The position numbers and the translations under genes were made by a program. A stretch of DNA of 64,000 nt, taken from assembly GCA_034509425.1 (NCBI GenBank), contig JAVTVJ010000458.1:248001-312000 (forward strand), in the 5' to 3' direction. The stretch is from Eopsaltria australis (taxonomy: Eukaryota; Chordata; Aves; Passeriformes; Petroicidae). Position 1 is the stretch's first letter, and each line of letters begins with the position of its first letter. Below are positions 1 to 11,600 of the stretch, one piece after another. The notes beneath the pieces are model-generated. The model worked only from the letters and a program-made list of their open reading frames with translations. It was not told the origin of the DNA and made no database searches.

Positions 1-113
1 GGCTTGGAGCAGCCTGGGACAGTGGAAGGTGTCCCTGCCCATACCAGGGAGTGGATCCAGGTGATTTTTTAAGTTCCCTCCCAACCCAAACCATTCTGGG
101 TTCTGTGATACAC
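1..113 (+). mobile_element. CR1 LINE 3'-end fragment
   Basis: The segment reads like the 3' terminus of an avian CR1 retroposon: a 'cagcctgggacagtggaagg' start, 'gtccctgccca', then a 'ttccctcccaacccaaacc' block and an 'attctgggttctgtgat' tail. CR1 copies are almost always truncated at the 5' end, which fits a fragment of this size. It may extend beyond the left window edge. No coding part of ORF2 is visible. The family call rests on motif recognition only; the subfamily was not determined. Confidence 0.8.
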
Positions 114-1674
114 AAGGATGTATCGCTGGGGAAGGTTGGGGAGCTGGAGAAGAAAGGGAAGAGTGGGTAATGCTGAAATTCCAGGAGGGAGAGTGGGAGG
201 GAGGCACACCAGGTGCTTTCTCTTGCCTTTCCTCCCCAAATGCTCTCTGTGAGCATCATCCTGCTCTGGGTTTGGTGTGTGCTTGAAGATGCTGATCTCT
301 TCTGGCTCCTGAGAGGTGTTGACCTTTTAAAAGCAGCAAACAGAACCGTGGGGGGACTGCAGCCCAGGGAACTGCTGTGCCTCCTGAGCAGGATGGGTCT
401 GGCAGGGCTGAGGTGGCACTGGGGGATTTTGGGATGAAATGGGTGGGCAGAGCAGCTGGGAGTTGGCAGAGGAGTGGGAGATGATGAGATGTGGAAATCA
501 CTTCACAGAAGCAGAAAAGCTGATGCTTTAGTGTGTGTGCAGCAACGGAGTCAAATGGGTTGCTCTGTATTTTGGACAGAAAGTAATCAAAAACTGACAA
601 ATGAAGAGAAAGATTTTCAGTTGTGCTTCGCTTTTGAAACAAATTTAGCCAAGATTTGCTTATTGCCTGTATGAAGCCAGGCCTGTTTTGTCCGAATAGA
701 GACTTTGTCCATAACAAATTCTAAAAAAGAGGAGACTTCTTGCTATGAGTCTTTTACAGGTATTTAACACGTTTTCAGCAGCTCTGTAGCTCCTTGGAAA
801 GGTAGCAGCCATGTGTTACAAGATTTCCTCACTTTGTTACACTTTCCTTACTGCCCCTCTCACTGGCTGTGGTAAAGGTTGCCTATAATTTTTTTATTTA
901 GTTCCTTTTGCAAACGAGATGAGAAATGAGAAAATCTTTAAACTAAATGACTTCTTTTTTAAATATTCTGTCTCTCCTTAAAGCCCCTGAAACAGCAGAA
1001 AACTAAACTTTGTGAAAAATATCTTCTTGTATTTTGGATTCAGTGGAAGCTTTGTAAAGCAGGATTTGATTTATTTAAAACAAGACAGTGCTTTAATTAC
1101 CACACTGATTAACACTCCAGCATTTTCTGCCTGCCTGAATTTTATCAAGGTGCACCAGAATAGAAAATAACTCCTTTATGTATAACTGAGTCATGGCACT
1201 GCATCTTCAAAACTTTCTGGGTCTCTGATTTTCTCTACCCTGTTTGAAACACATGAACTCTAAAAAGGCAACAGTTTTGCTGTTAATAGAAAAGAGGAGA
1301 TAGTCACGCAGAGCATCTCGCTGTTCCCCAAAGTCACCGTGCATGGCATTATAAAAGATTGTGTTTCTCTGCTGAGATGCCCCAAGGTGGCCATAGAGGG
1401 AGTGACATTAAGGTTTCAAATGATAAACAGTGTTTGCTGTGAACAAGGGGAGGAGGGAGAGCTTAGAGATTATTTAACAATAGAAGAAAAGTAATTTAGA
1501 ATGAGAAATAGCTGGATTGGGGAAGAGGATAGTGTAACACTGATGGTGGGAGCTGGTAGGTGCAGCTGAGATGAGAAATAAATGGCCAGGTGGAAACCCA
1601 GCTGTGGGGATGGATGAGGCTGACAGCAGGCCTGAAAGCCTCTCGGACATGGACTTGAAAGCGATCAGAATTTA
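114..1674. other. Non-coding flank/intron, no gene seen
   Basis: Open frames here are short, have no recognisable domain and occur on both strands. I see no splice-bounded coding segment and no RNA gene. The stretch is plain AT-rich sequence with short T and A runs. Confidence 0.6.
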
Positions 1675-1700
1675 CCCGTGAGAAAGCCCCGTGAGAAAGC
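1675..1700. repeat. Perfect 13-bp tandem duplication
   Basis: The unit CCCGTGAGAAAGC occurs twice head to tail at 1675-1687 and 1688-1700 with no mismatch. It lies about 100 bp upstream of the LTR-like segment. Short direct repeats are common in the U3 part of retroviral LTRs, so it may belong to the same insertion. Confidence 0.85.
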
Positions 1701-1800
1701 AATGGTATGAACACCTGCAGCCACAGTGGGGGACAGCCAAGAAGATAACCAGGGAAGGTGTTTTGCACCCAGAGATGGCCTTGCAGAAGAGCATCAAGAA

Positions 1801-2041
1801 TGTGGTGGAGGATTTATAGTGTGTATAAATCCATACAAGTTTGACTGTTTGTATGGCTTGTTAACGTGCTGGGAAAGTTCTTGTTATGAAGATAGCTTTG
1901 GTGTTGTTTTCCAAGCAGCCGATAGTAGCATGTTACAGTAGCTGGGAAAAAAGGGTATAAAGATGTTAGCATAGAGTAATAAAGCACTTCTTCTTTGTCC
2001 TTGGACTACTCGCGTGTCGTGTGTCCGTCTCTACTGCGACA
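1801..2041 (+). mobile_element. Probable endogenous retrovirus LTR fragment (solo LTR)
   Basis: The segment begins TGT and can be closed at ACA (2039-2041), as retroviral LTRs do. A TATA-like GTATAAAG lies at 1955-1962 and an AATAAA polyadenylation signal at 1978-1983. A CpG-rich pyrimidine tail follows (cgcgtgtcgtgtgtccgtct), unlike the AT-rich surroundings but like a U5 region. No gag, pol or env frame and no primer-binding site are visible next to it, so a solo or truncated LTR is inferred. The exact ends are uncertain: I could not find matching target-site duplications, and the 5' end could lie as far upstream as about 1500. Confidence 0.45.
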
Positions 2042-4477
2042 CCCAACCATTTTTGTCTCAGCTGAGATAACTACTTGACGTATAAATGGGAAATGATAGG
2101 GGAAAAAAAGCTGGGCATTCATAAATAGAAGTAGTATGTGCAAACAGTGGGATGCAAGAGCAAACTGTGCATTGAAACCTTAATAAACAGTGATTTCTGA
2201 TTGGGGATGAACCTACAAGTACAAATGTTCTCGTTTAACCCAGGGAGCAGCTCAGCCTGCCGGGCTTTGTTCACCTCTTCAGGGCAGTCCCATTGTTTAC
2301 AGACTGATATGAAATGTGCATTGTGTCAGGCAGTGCCACCACAGTGCCTTAAATACCTGCTTGCTGTTGTTGATTACACTGTTCCAGCACACTTACATAT
2401 GAGTTCAAGGCAAGCTGATATTTAGTATAACCTGATTAATACACTTAATATTTCTAGGTGTCACGGGCCTCTGCTTTGACTGTGGAGATTTTAGTGTGAA
2501 GCATTTCTTTATTCTTTTAAATGTTAAAAAGGTGAGCTGGTACAGGGCAGGTTTTGAATAGAATTCCAGCTCAAAGTACTGTAATGAAGAGTCATGTGTG
2601 CTTCCAAAAGGATTCATACTAGTGCATGCTTAAAATATATATATTTTTATTGGTTGCTGAGCATTTCTTGTCAGCTGGGTATACCTTGTGCACCAGAAGT
2701 TGCAGAGGTGCAGCAGGAACAGAGCATTTTCTCCTGTGTGCTAATAGTTTGTCCCTTTAATCTGTTGCAGTTTGGGGGAATTTGATTGGTGTTACTGTTA
2801 TAGCTCCGTTATTCTTACCTATTACAGGAATTTTGCTGTGTTTACCTATCAGGAGCAGCTGGTGCATTCCTTCTAGAATAATATAATAATCTCTTTGTAC
2901 CTGTCAGTTCTCACCTCTGTAATCTGACACAAAATAGATTCCTGCTCAGTCTCACAGCACGTCAGTCTTGCCTCTGATGAGGAGAGTTTCATCTTGCTGC
3001 TCTAGATCATCTTTGTGATGCCTTTCAATAGGAGATATCCCCTTCTTTCTGATACAGTTTATCAATTCCATGACCCATGGAAGATGGAAATCACAGTTCT
3101 TCATCATACTTCAAGCATCATATTTCATATTTGCAACTGGTTATTTCTGAGTCTCACAACAATCTTGGAACAAGTAACTCCTATCACTGTCAAGATCAAG
3201 AATGTCAGATGTGTTTTATGCAGAAATAAATCTAGGAAGGTGGTTGAAATTATAGACTGAGACTAGATTTGTAGTTAGATGTGTATCAGAAAGCCATATT
3301 AATGAAATCTTTGTGGATAATCCTGTTGTAAGCAGGAATGCAAATTTTAAAGTCAGAAGCTGTAACAGTGGAGGAGGCCAACACCCTTTCTCTGGTCTGT
3401 GTTTTAATGCTGCACCTGTGGGGTTCAATACACAGAGAAAAAGCAAAATAGAATGGTTAATGTCCCTGCAAACTCAGTGCGCAGTGACACAGATTTTATT
3501 AACACAGCTGCTCACCAGATCAGCCTCACTGTCCCAAATGAGAGCTGCTTGAAACTCTCCTTCCTGTCCTTTTTGGTGCTGTCATTCCTTCCAGTGGGAG
3601 CTGAAGCAGCCACCCTTCCTTTTACTCTCAAACCACATCCCATAGTTTGTCCCACTGGAATTACTGTGTTTTAAACTAATGTGGATGACTCTTTGGGTGG
3701 GCTTTAGCATGAGAGGACAGTGAAGTGGTTTATTGGCCCTTTCAGTAGGTCACAGGAAGCCTGGGGTGGTTGTTATCAACATCTGCATTCTGTGAAAAAT
3801 ACTGCCAACACAGAGCTTTTTTTCTGCTTGTAAACAGATATTTATTAATATTGTCAGGTCTTAGTGAATATTGTCGTTAGATGCTAATGCAAGTAAAGAA
3901 TTTCAACTTATTTTTTCTATAAATCAAAAATTATTTGTAAATTTGTTGTTGCACTCTAATAGCAAAGTATTCTTGCAGTTTCTGATTTCATTTTTTATTA
4001 GCAACCCTTTCTAGCAATTGTGTAAGGGAAATATGTCTGAATTGTGGAATAGAGCTATTCAAGATTCCAAGAATTTTCATTTTACGGACTTAGGTACACT
4101 CAGGAAAATACATGATTCACATAGGAGAGTTCTCGACTTCCTCCTAGAAAAGAACAAGAACTTTGCAGTATTTCTTTCTTCTCGTTGGAGAAAGGTTATT
4201 TGCTCAGTGATATTCCAAGATTAATTGACACCAAAATAAAATCACAGGTAACAATAGTATGTAGGTATCTAGAACTGAGAAATTACATTAAACCAGCTCC
4301 TAGAAGTGACAGTGCTTACAGACAAGGTGAAAATAAGATGCATGTTAAAGAAGCATTTGAGGGTTGGGGTTTTATTTTTAATTATTATGGGTTTCTTTTC
4401 CTTCTCGCTGTTGTGTAGCTTAGACTGAGATTTTGAGTTTCTGCTTGGAGAGGGGTTTGGTTTTCTTGCTTTACCAT
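2042..4477. other. Non-coding flank/intron, no gene seen
   Basis: AT-rich sequence with only short frames on both strands and no recognisable protein similarity. There is a short (AT)n run near 2636-2650. I see no RNA gene or promoter that can be supported. Confidence 0.6.
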
Positions 4478-4594
4478 CTTCTGGAGATACCCAAACCCCA
4501 CCTGGATGTGATGATGTGCAGCTGCTTTAGCAGAGGGGCTGGACCAGAGGATCACCTGAGGTCCCTTCCCACCCCACCCATTCTGACTCCGTGG
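4478..4594 (+). mobile_element. CR1 LINE 3'-end fragment
   Basis: The order of blocks matches the CR1 3' end: 'ctggagatacccaaacccca' / 'cctgga' / 'gctgctttagcagagggg' / 'ctggaccagaggatcacctg' / 'aggtcccttcccaccccacc' / 'attctgactccgtgg'. It is diverged, so it is an old copy. No reverse-transcriptase coding part is attached. Confidence 0.8.
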
Positions 4595-7500
4595 TTTGCC
4601 CAGCACAACTTTGCAGACCAGGCTGAATCCCACCCTCCCTGGGATGTCTCACATGGATTATTCTGCAGACATTTGTGGGTCAGTACTGTCTCTCCTTTCC
4701 CATTTTGTGTGCCAGCATAGAAAGGGAAGTTAATGGCTTTAGGGAGCTCAAAAATAGATTGAGGAAGTTTTTTTGCTTTGGAGCTGAGCTTCAGTCAGGC
4801 TCTAAGGTCACTCACTGTCTAGTGCTTGTAATTTAATAAATAGGGAAAGCTGGACATGTTGTCTTTCTAAGGTAATTTTTAGCTGCCCTTTAAAAAGAGA
4901 GGGTTTTTTTTAGGACAGACAGGCTGTCCTTTGAGTGATGCTGAGTACTTCTGTCCTGAGTCCACAGTGGGGGAATAGGTCAGACCCAAAACACCTTTCC
5001 CTTTTTCATTTGCTGATAGTTTTGGTTAAAGTTAACACATCTTCAGTTTTTTCTCATGGGTGGTTCTCCCTTCTTCCTTTTCCACCCAAGATGTGGTAAA
5101 TTGCCATTGAAGTTTTTGTATTACCTTTGCATAATAAATCTATTTCCGTTATTTTATGCTGTAGTTGAAAATTCACTTTATTCCAAATCCTCCACCCCAT
5201 TTAGCCATTTTTCTTGTTATACAAAATATTAAAGTATATGATACTTTAGAGAAGGTTTTGTGCTAGAATGAAAATACTGCTTGGTAGTAATTTGTCTGGA
5301 GAGATCGGGACAGACAAGTGGTCATCTGTGAACATTGCTGTGAAAAAGTCCCTGGGTCTGAGCTTTAAAGGGGAAGAGCAGCTGATCTGCATTCCTGCAG
5401 CTGTGACTTGGTGTCTGTGAGGAGATAAAACTCCGCCTGTGACTGGTGCTGGTGAGTCAGGAGTCAAGGTAATTGCCTCTTGTGGGTTGATCCAAGGCTC
5501 CTTTAGGGTGGTTTATGGCACTGTTACTGTAAAGCTGTCAGCTCCCGTTACCCTGACATCCCTGTGGGGATTGAGTGAGGGCTGCAGCAGAAAGCCTTTG
5601 CTCCCAGGCACAGAGTGCAGGGAGTTAGGCTGAGGGACAAGTTGGTGTCTCTCTCTGCATTGGAGGCTCTGATTTTCACACGAGCTGTCACGGAACAATA
5701 ATACAGAACTTAGCATGTTTCTGAGGGGAGAGGATGATAGACTCGAGCTGCAAGGCACGGATCTGTCAAACACAGAGCTCCACTTCATCTGTCTCAGCTG
5801 AGCATTAGCTTTTGCTGATGTCCACAAGGATCAGTTCTAGCACAGATGTGGGGATGCTTTCTGAGCACAAAAGGCTCAGGATTTTACACACTCCCAGCAC
5901 AGAGAAAGGAGCATTTTTCCAACAGCCATTGAGAAAACAATTGTGTCACTTGTAAGAAATTGCCAGTTCCATGATCTATGATGCTCTCAATGGACAACCC
6001 CAATAAAAGCATTGAAATACCCCTTCTAAATGAAATTATCCTTTGGTTTGCATGTGTCCTTGATATTGGAGCCCCAAACATGCAGGGCCATGTGAAGTTA
6101 CAAAAGGTCACAAAAGTGCACTCAGGACAGATCATGCTGCACCCTTCATCTTTCCTACTGTCCCAAAATCTACCATGTTTTAAAGGTGTCATTTTTAAAT
6201 GACACATATTTTAAAGAAAGAGGTAGAAGCCATTTTCAAATGCCATAACAGTGCTGCCATGGTGCTGGGGCATTATTTTGATGTATTCAGTGTCAGTATC
6301 TGTGAATAAAGATGCCTCTCTTTGGCCCTTCTTTTATTTTTAAAGAATGACCTGACATAGGTGTCTGAATTTCAAACCATCTATTTATAAATTATCTTAG
6401 TGCATCTACTTGATGTGCTGGTCATCACCAATCCATCCAACAGGATCTAAAGTTCTTTGGTAATTTTTGTAGTTAAAAAGTTTGCCACTAAACTCATATC
6501 TTATTAAATAAAAATCTTATTACTAAAGTCAGCAATAGCTGTCACCATCCAGGCATGAAATATATTACATTGAAGACCATTATTTTTTCAACCAAATTAA
6601 AAACAATTATCACAAGTTCTACAAGAATATCAGCTAATGGTTACTGCATGTACTGTAAAAGTTCTTTGGATCCATTGTAATTCTTGTTACAGAAAAATTT
6701 TGCAAGGATTGTTTTTTTCTGCTTCCTTTACTTATTGTAATTGATGCATCAGTGCGTGGCTTACTTGTATTTTGGATGGCTGTCATGAGAAACCTTGAAT
6801 TAGTTTTCCAGCAGATCCTAATATTACTCTGATCATTAAAAAAATCCAAGGTATTAAGGAATAGCTTGTTTTTTTTCACATGTACTTATGAGGTTGTCAA
6901 AAGATTCTGTTTTCAAAATGTTGAGTGAAGAAAAGAAAAAATAAAAGGTGAATGTTAATTGCAAAAGATTTTTCTTTTGTCCAGCTCACTTTTTAAGACT
7001 TCTTCGTTTGGAAGGAATGAAGATTTGAAGATTTCCAATTTTTAGGATGCATTTTGAAAATAGGAGAAGTAGTTTCAGTTTTTCCTGGTTTAAGTTGTCA
7101 GAAAATACACAATTAAAATATTAAAATAGATTGTATTATAATAATGTGTTCTTGATTTTAATTTTACTTTTAACTTTCTAATATTGGATTTTAATAATAA
7201 AGATTTAAATATCCTAGCTAGTTTCCCCCCAGATATATTCTATATAATACTTTCCTTCCTTTTAAGAGGAAAGAGCTATCAAAGAATATATTTAAATCAA
7301 GTGTCAGCTACGGTTCATGGCACTTGACTGCATTAGTACAGTTATTTTTATTCCTGAAAGAAAGGTGTATTGCAAAATAATTTATATTCTCTAACCTAGA
7401 AACATAATTGGTCTGAGCACTTAAGTCCCGGAGAGCTTTTGAAGCTGGGACATGCAGCACAGACTATTTCAGACAACTCTGAAAAAACAAAAAGAAACAT

Positions 7501-10500
7501 TGCTAAAAGAAAGGAATTCTGAGTCATCAGCTGTCAGTATTGAAATACATTTTTCTCTCATTGTGCTGTAATTGCTGGCTCTATTAATGTGATGTATTCT
7601 TGCTTTGGTTATTGCTGATGTTCCAAAGTCAAATAATTGTAGTTTTTTCTCTGCTTTTTCAGGCAAATTGCCGTTTTCTGGTTTGGTTTTTTTTTTTCAC
7701 TTTTTCTTTTGAGTCAGGATATTCCTCTGTGCTTTTCAGACTGGGATATTAGATGGGTTTTTCACTGGGAGAATACATTCTCCTCTTCATCTTAACCCCA
7801 GCCATATAATTTTCATCCTCTTTTCCATTAGGGATTTTTCAAGATAATTTGTTGCAGCAGATTTAAAGGTATCAACAGAGGAGCAACTTCTGCTTTGTTC
7901 CTCATCCTCTTTCCCATCAAATATCAAAAATAGTACTCTGGCACTCATGCATGAATTTTTTGTGAATTGGCATTTGTTGGGAAAGCCAAGAAATATTGTG
8001 AATACCATAAATTGAAAGTCAGTCCTAAAAATAGAGCCTAGAACACTGATAGACCTTTCCTATCACCTTTTATTGTTTTACAATAAACGGTTTCACCCTT
8101 TTTATTGTTTTACACAAATGAAGTATTTGTCCATGATGAATATCCAAGATACTTTCTGTGCTTGTACAATATCAGAACTTGAATGAGTTCCTTGAAGTTT
8201 CCAGATTACTGCTTCTCTTTGAGATTCTACATTAATGTTTATTTTTAGATTCTGAGGTAGTCCAGCACCTCTCTCATAAAAAACTTTGATTTGAATAATT
8301 CAAACCTTCAACTGCCAGCATCATCCAGAGCTTTTGGCAATGAAGTTCAGTGTCTAAGTGGACCTTTGGCAAAGCTAAGGAGAAAAAGCTGTTAGTGTGT
8401 GTTTTAACATCTGTTTTAATATCTGATTCTGATATTTTTATTATTTAGGTTTTGAAGTGCATTAAGACATTTATGACCTTTGCTGGACACCTTAATTTAT
8501 CATCTGAACTGGACTTTGGTCTCTTCTGTCTCTTCTTGTTCCTGTTTTCAGAGTCTGCAGCCTCTTCTCAAGGGCAAGAGGAGGGGCAGGCACTGAATCT
8601 CTGGGCCTGACCCAAGTGTGGCCTCACAGGATGAAAATGAGTTTCCTCTGATCTTGTATCTGTCTCTAACATTTGGTATCAGATGCTTGGGAGAGATTGT
8701 AACAACATCACCAGAATATTTTCCCAAGCTGTTCCTGATCTGCCAGTTTGAGGCTCACAGATTTCTTGCCCAGCAGTGGTGATTCTGATATTCTTATCTA
8801 GTTTTTATTTTTTTCATATGTGCAGTTTCTCCAGTGGTATTTGAAGCTATTTTGTAAAAATTCTAAAGTTCAAAAATTTGAGTGTTCAGAATATTGGCAA
8901 AGTTTTAGACACTACATTGTGTGATGGCACTTGTTTTAATTTCTGCTTACATCAGCCCACTGGTAGCATTCTTACACTGTGAAAACAGCCCTATCTTTGA
9001 AATTTGCTGTAGATGCAGTGATAAAAGAATTCAACTTTATTATTTAACTTTAAAAACTATACAGTACTTTTTATAGGCTCGTGGAGGAGATCAGAAACTG
9101 TACAAAGGCCTTTTTCACAAATATCCATGCCCACTGTATTACATTAGGTAGAAATAAAATTAATTTGGTTTATATTTAAAATGTCTATATGCTTGAGCTA
9201 AGGTGGGAAATAAAGCCCAGAGATACAACCAGAACTTGTTCTGCTACCCAGTGGCAGAAAACTTTGCATTACTAAAAATATGTTCTTCTCCTAGGTTTTC
9301 CTATGTTCAGGAACTGGAAGAACAGTCAGGCTTTCTTCAGAAGTGAATTTACCTTTGTGGAATTAAAACCTGTGTGGTTTTTATTGATTAACTTTAATAA
9401 CCACTTCAAAATTACTTGGTGTAGGAGTGTATGATTCAGGGTTCCAGCTGGCTGAAAATCTCCATCCCAGGCTTGGAACCTTTCACAGTCAGTGCTGTGG
9501 CTGTGGCTGTTGAAATCCTATTTTAACATCCAGGGCACTGGAAGAAATGGTGAAACCATCACTCTCCTCATCACTCTTGTAATATTCAGGTAATACTGGA
9601 ATAGTTCCTACAATCAGGAGTGAAGCCTTTCAGAGTCTATTTTGAATATTGTTTTAAAGTTCAACTGCACACTTGTCACAGCACAGCATATGCTTCAGGC
9701 TACTGAGTTTCACAGGCAAGGTAGCAAAGAAAATGCCTTTTTTGTTACTCACTGCCTCTAACAAAGACTTCACTAACAGTTATGCACAGTGGATTTTTTC
9801 CCCTTTTTATATTTTTTTCCTTTGTATACTTGTGGGTAGAACAAGTTTATCCACCAGGAAAGGTTTTAGTGGCTTATATTATGCTGATCAGGAGCTTCTG
9901 CCATGATTTGCATTTGAAATATTGAGCATCCCTGTAAATCAGGAGACACAAATTCATGCTGCAGTGCTGTGTGCTACCTGGATCTGGCTGAAAGCTGAAG
10001 AGGTGCTTTACTCTGATATTCCTGTGAAATGATGGGTTGGCTTTTCCTGCTGGGCAGCTGTTGGAACTAATCAGATTGTGCCTAAGAGCATAATAAGGAA
10101 AAACTTTAATAATGCTTAGCCCTCTTGGAAGCTCTGTGCCTTCAGCTGTCATACTCACTTTCACTAATTTAGTTTAGGTTTGCTGTTTTGTTAAAAGCCA
10201 TAACGCTGGATTTCCAAACAGATTTCACTTAATTTTACATTTCACAATGGGTGCTTCCACATATAACCACAGTAGGCCTCTTCTTATGTTACCAGTAAAG
10301 TTAATTGAGTGTGGAAGCAGAGCTTTGGCTCTGTAGGTAGAGTGCATAAAAAATTTAGTTTTATAGTGTCACCTCAGGATTTGAAGACAGAGCTCTATAT
10401 TGCGAATTCACGTAACAACAGAAAGCTGTTTTATTGTAGAGAGCAGCCCTGCAGATTTCTGTGAGCAAATTGACTCAATCCTGTCTTGGAGAGCACTTGT

Positions 10501-11535
10501 TTTGTCTTCTTTCAGTATCTGTGAGCCTGATGAACAATGACAGATGTAGTATTTGGTAGAACATCCTAGGCATGTTTTAAAAATAGTAACATGCCCAACT
10601 TAATTCTTGAATTCAGAATCAACTGTTTGTTTAGCTCACTGCTTCACCAACATGATAAACTGAATTATTGTTCATAGCTTAACACCTTAATATGCAAGAA
10701 TCCTAACAATATGCTGAACCCTTTAAGATAAAGAAATAGAATTTAAGTGTGCAGGTCAAGGCATAGACAAAGTCTTTGTGTCTAAGTTGAAAATTGTTTT
10801 AAAGACTGTTTTGGTTAAATGATTTGAGCTGTGCTTTAATTTCCATATTTTCCAGATGATGGACATAAGTTAGTACACTTTTGCTGGATTTCAGGATGAA
10901 ATATTTTAATGGTTTTGGTTTGGTAGAATCGCTTGTTTACATCATGTTTTTAGAATATGAAGGCTAAACTTCACATTGAATTATTCAGAGCATGTTGCCA
11001 TCCCCAGAGGGTGCTTTCTGCAGTCCCTGCTCCTGGTTCCAACCTGCGTGTGGCTGGGAGATGCTGTCTCTGCTGGAAGTGTCTCAGAGCCAGATGAGTT
11101 CTCTGGGCACATCCTGGGTGTTTTACTGGGGGTTGTGATCAGAGTGGAGTAGTCAGGAGGGGTCTGGGGAAAGTTTTCAGTTCTGCTTTGCCACCCTGAC
11201 ACCTTCCTGGCTGAAATTGTGGCAGCTGCCCCAAAGCTGTTTGTGTTTCTTGCTGAGGAAGAGGCCTCAGGTCCAATTTCTGTGTGTGCCTGTTAAGGAG
11301 CTTTATTGTATCACAAACAATATGTGAGCTGTTATTTGGGAACATCTGTTTCAGGACAGTGATTGAATTAACCTCAGGAAAGTACTTCGTGTGGACCCAG
11401 ACCTGGGAAAGCTTGGGTTTTTCCCTTTGACTTGGGTTATAGGAGTAATTTCTGAGCAGGAGTGGCTTCACCTACCTTTGTTTAATTTGCTTTTTCTGGA
11501 ACAGTAGAGTTTGTGAGAGGACAGTCACATTGCTA
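4595..11535. other. Non-coding flank/intron, no gene seen
   Basis: About 7 kb of AT-rich DNA without a recognisable gene. It holds a palindrome-like inverted repeat at 6186-6205 (listed separately). It also holds an imperfect direct repeat around the string TTTATTGTTTTACA at about 8064-8113, with copies roughly 31 bp apart. Frames up to about 110 codons occur on both strands but none carries a known motif. Confidence 0.6.
6186..6205. repeat. Near-perfect palindrome, 9-bp arms
   Basis: Arms GTGTCATTT and AAATGACAC are exact reverse complements separated by TT. The two-base gap is too short for a stable RNA loop, so if functional it would be a site for a dimeric DNA-binding protein. The arms contain inverted TGACA half-sites, the core recognised by TALE homeodomain proteins (MEIS, PREP, TGIF). 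Function is not shown. Confidence 0.8.
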
Positions 11536-11600
11536 GATCACAAAATCACAGAATCACCAGGTTGGAAGAAGCCTTCAAGATCATCGAGTCCAACTCACAG
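11536..11600 (-). mobile_element. CR1 LINE 3'-end fragment, reverse orientation
   Basis: The blocks 'aatcacagaatcaccaggtt', 'ggaagaagccttcaagatca' and 'tcgagtccaact' are the reverse complement of a common avian CR1 3' end. It is short, with no extension recognisable beyond about 11600. Confidence 0.75.
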
